The notes below the pieces were generated by a model, which had not been told where the DNA came from, searched no databases, and saw nothing but the letters and a program-made list of their open reading frames with translations. A DNA stretch of 14,812 nucleotides from Acidimicrobiia bacterium (GTDB lineage: Bacteria > Actinomycetota > Acidimicrobiia > Acidimicrobiales > Ilumatobacteraceae): contig RGSV01000008.1 in the NCBI GenBank assembly GCA_010025655.1, positions 1-14,812 on the forward strand, given 5' to 3'. Of the stretch, positions 13,656 to 14,812 are shown one piece after another (position 1 is the stretch's first letter; every line of letters begins with the position of its first letter). Both the position numbers and the translations under genes were made by a program.

Positions 13656-13859
13656 CTATTCTCCGCCCTTTTGCACGTAGCTCTTGACGAAGTCTTCGGC
13701 GTTGGTCTCGAGCACTTCGTCGATGTCGTCGAGCAGATCATCGAGTTCAGCTTTAAGCCGGTCGGTGTTCTCCGCATGGTGTGGCGCGGTGGTCTCGGCT
13801 TCCGTCGACTTCTCCTCGCGTGGTGCAGACGGTCGCTGCTTCTTGGTGCGTTCGGCCAT
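13656..13859 (-). CDS. pup: Prokaryotic ubiquitin-like protein Pup
   Basis: A 67-residue, highly charged, intrinsically disordered modifier. The C-terminal half is typical: acidic helix-forming LKAELDDLLDDIDEVLE (35-51), the ATPase-binding part, then NAEDFVKSYVQKGGE. It ends in Gly-Gly-Glu instead of Gly-Gly-Gln, so it is made ready for PafA without deamidation. ATG 13859 is chosen over the in-frame ATG at 13871. Starting there gives the family-like MAERTKK beginning and places the ATG 7 bases after a TATGGT hexamer, while the upstream ATG would lie inside that hexamer. The gene lies 38 bases after dop and 36 before prcB. Confidence 0.95.
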   Translation of the reverse strand: MAERTKKQRPSAPREEKSTEAETTAPHHAENTDRLKAELDDLLDDIDEVLETNAEDFVKSYVQKGGE

Positions 13860-13866
13860 GGCAAGT

Positions 13867-13872
13867 ACCATA
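13867..13872 (-). promoter_or_regulatory. Putative -10 element of pup
   Basis: On the minus strand this reads TATGGT, ending 7 bases before ATG 13859 with no Shine-Dalgarno between. This suggests an internal promoter giving a leaderless pup-prcB-prcA-pafA mRNA separate from dop. It also settles the pup start codon. Confidence 0.45.
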
Positions 13873-13877
13873 GCAAC

Positions 13878-13895
13878 GCCCGTGCGCGCACGGGC
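13878..13895. repeat. Perfect 18-base palindrome between dop and pup
   Basis: GCCCGTGCG is followed directly by its reverse complement CGCACGGGC. It begins 2 bases after the dop stop codon and ends 5 bases before the putative pup -10, overlapping where a -35 or operator would lie. In RNA it could fold as a 7-base-pair stem with a CGCG loop. No T-run follows, so a simple terminator is not indicated. Confidence 0.6.
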
Positions 13896-13897
13896 AC

Positions 13898-14812
13898 TCA
13901 GGTGTGCGGCTGATCAGCCCCCGTGGTAGCGCCAAGCTTGGCGATGAGCTCAGCCGCCGTATCGCACGAATCGATGAGGTCGCCGGTGAGCGCTCGTGTA
14001 CCCCTCAATGGCTCCATCATCGGCACGCGCCGCAGCGGGTCACGACCGACGTCAAAGACGATCGAGTCCCAATTCGCTGCAACAATGTCGCGCGGAAACT
14101 TCGCCAAACATGAGCCACGAAACCACGCCCGGGTGCTCTCGGGTGGCGCGTCGACGGCATGTTGCGCCGCCGCAGCATCAACCATCGTGCGCAAACCACA
14201 GCGCAACGCCAACGACTTTTCACGCCGCAGGTCGGAATACTGCAGATCAATCGCTTTCAATCGTGCGTCAGTTGGCGTCAGACGATGGCGGGCAGCCATG
14301 CCGTCGACGAGACGCTTCTTAGCGACCCAGTCGACGACCGACGCCATCGACTCGGGGTTGGTGCTCAGGCCGTCGAGCACGGCCTCCCACTCTTCCAAGA
14401 TGCGTTTACCGTCGTCGACACTCACCGCTTCGAGCCCGTGGCGGTCAGCCCATGAACGGGCGCGCTCGAGCAACTGCCATTGAATGTCGAGTGCCGTCAT
14501 GCGCTTACCGTTGGCCATCGCCACGGCTGCGCGCAGCGTCGGGTCGTTGCTGACTTGCCGAATAGCCGTGACTGGGTGAGCAAGCACCAGGTCGTCACCC
14601 ACCGCATCGTCTTCGATCATCGCGAGCACGATTGCCGTGGTGCCCACTTTGAGGAACGTCGCAACTTCGCTCATGTTGGCATCGCCAACGATGACGTGCA
14701 GTCGCCGGTATTTCGCCGCATCGCAATGCGGCTCGTCACGCGTGTTGACGATCGGTCGCTTGAGCGTAGTTTCGAGGCCTACTTCCTCTTCGAAAAAATC
14801 AGCGCGCTGACT
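13898..14812 (-). CDS. dop: Pup deamidase/depupylase Dop, C-terminal part (5' end outside window)
   Basis: The last 304 residues of Dop, the PafA paralogue that removes Pup from conjugates and, where Pup ends in Gln, deamidates it. The frame is open to the window edge. It includes RPIVNTRDEPH and [14 protein letters not shown], the family's central nucleotide/metal-binding region, then the LKVGTTA segment and a C-terminal PMMEPLRGTRALTGDLID stretch specific to Dop. PafA in this window has a different C-terminal end ([13 protein letters not shown]), which separates the two paralogues. About 40 percent of a usual 500-residue Dop, including the catalytic Asp and Dop-loop, lies beyond position 14812. 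It is the first of the Pup genes in transcription order; the ATPase gene Mpa/ARC would be expected further upstream. Confidence 0.93.
   Translation of the reverse strand, partial: SQRADFFEEEVGLETTLKRPIVNTRDEPHCDAAKYRRLHVIVGDANMSEVATFLKVGTTAIVLAMIEDDAVGDDLVLAHPVTAIRQVSNDPTLRAAVAMANGKRMTALDIQWQLLERARSWADRHGLEAVSVDDGKRILEEWEAVLDGLSTNPESMASVVDWVAKKRLVDGMAARHRLTPTDARLKAIDLQYSDLRREKSLALRCGLRTMVDAAAAQHAVDAPPESTRAWFRGSCLAKFPRDIVAANWDSIVFDVGRDPLRRVPMMEPLRGTRALTGDLIDSCDTAAELIAKLGATTGADQPHT

Noticed and set aside
13860..13871. Upstream ATG of pup at 13871
   Set aside because: It would add four residues not seen at Pup starts and lies within the putative -10 hexamer, so it would not be in the transcript.
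1..14812. tRNA or rRNA genes, CRISPR arrays, insertion sequences, phage attachment sites
   Set aside because: Almost all of the window is covered by protein genes in close packing. I saw no regularly spaced direct repeats, no transposase or integrase and no cloverleaf-like stretch in the gaps.

Overview
The window looks like a chromosomal stretch from a high-GC actinobacterium. The strongest clue is a complete bacterial proteasome and pupylation block (dop end, pup, prcB, prcA, pafA). It lies near tatB, tatC and a HelY-type helicase, a neighbourhood also known from Mycobacterium. A divergent tandem ThyX-like protein, an acidic protein resembling DUF4193 and a stand-alone diacylglycerol-kinase C-terminal domain fit an early-branching lineage such as Acidimicrobiia. 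That class assignment is inference from gene content. Almost every gene is on the minus strand. Only the end of an unknown gene, an enoyl-CoA hydratase and a glycerophosphodiester phosphodiesterase are on the plus strand. No mobile elements, RNA genes or CRISPR arrays were seen.

Layout from the right edge leftwards, in the direction of most transcription. (1) 14812-10784: the Pup-proteasome cluster, with dop (5' end outside the window), pup, prcB, prcA and pafA; the last three are coupled by overlapping stop and start codons. (2) 10745-10077: signal peptidase I, converging with the plus-strand phosphodiesterase at 9333-10055. (3) 9310-5160: tatB, tatC, helY and the kinase-C-domain gene, a tight operon with 1-4 base junctions. 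(4) 5123-2278: an M20 metallohydrolase and the tandem ThyX-like protein, each with its own putative promoter. (5) 2136-896: an acidic four-cysteine protein, a 76-residue unknown and a GNAT acetyltransferase. (6) 2-869: the end of an unknown gene and the enoyl-CoA hydratase.

Functionally, Pup is made with a C-terminal Glu, is ligated to substrate lysines by PafA, and targets proteins to the PrcA/PrcB core. Dop can remove it. The proteasomal ATPase (Mpa/ARC) is not in the window. The Tat genes export folded proteins, and signal peptidase I cleaves their leader peptides as well as Sec leaders.

The most notable regulatory signal is a recurrent TAnnnT hexamer (mostly TAGnnT) lying 6-8 bases before a start codon, with no Shine-Dalgarno sequence. 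It occurs at seven genes and suggests leaderless mRNAs. At tatB and the phosphodiesterase it forms a near-symmetric 28-base palindrome that could fire in both directions and that contains both start codons. The most notable protein is the tandem ThyX-like enzyme: each half has lost a different part of the flavin/dUMP signature motif.
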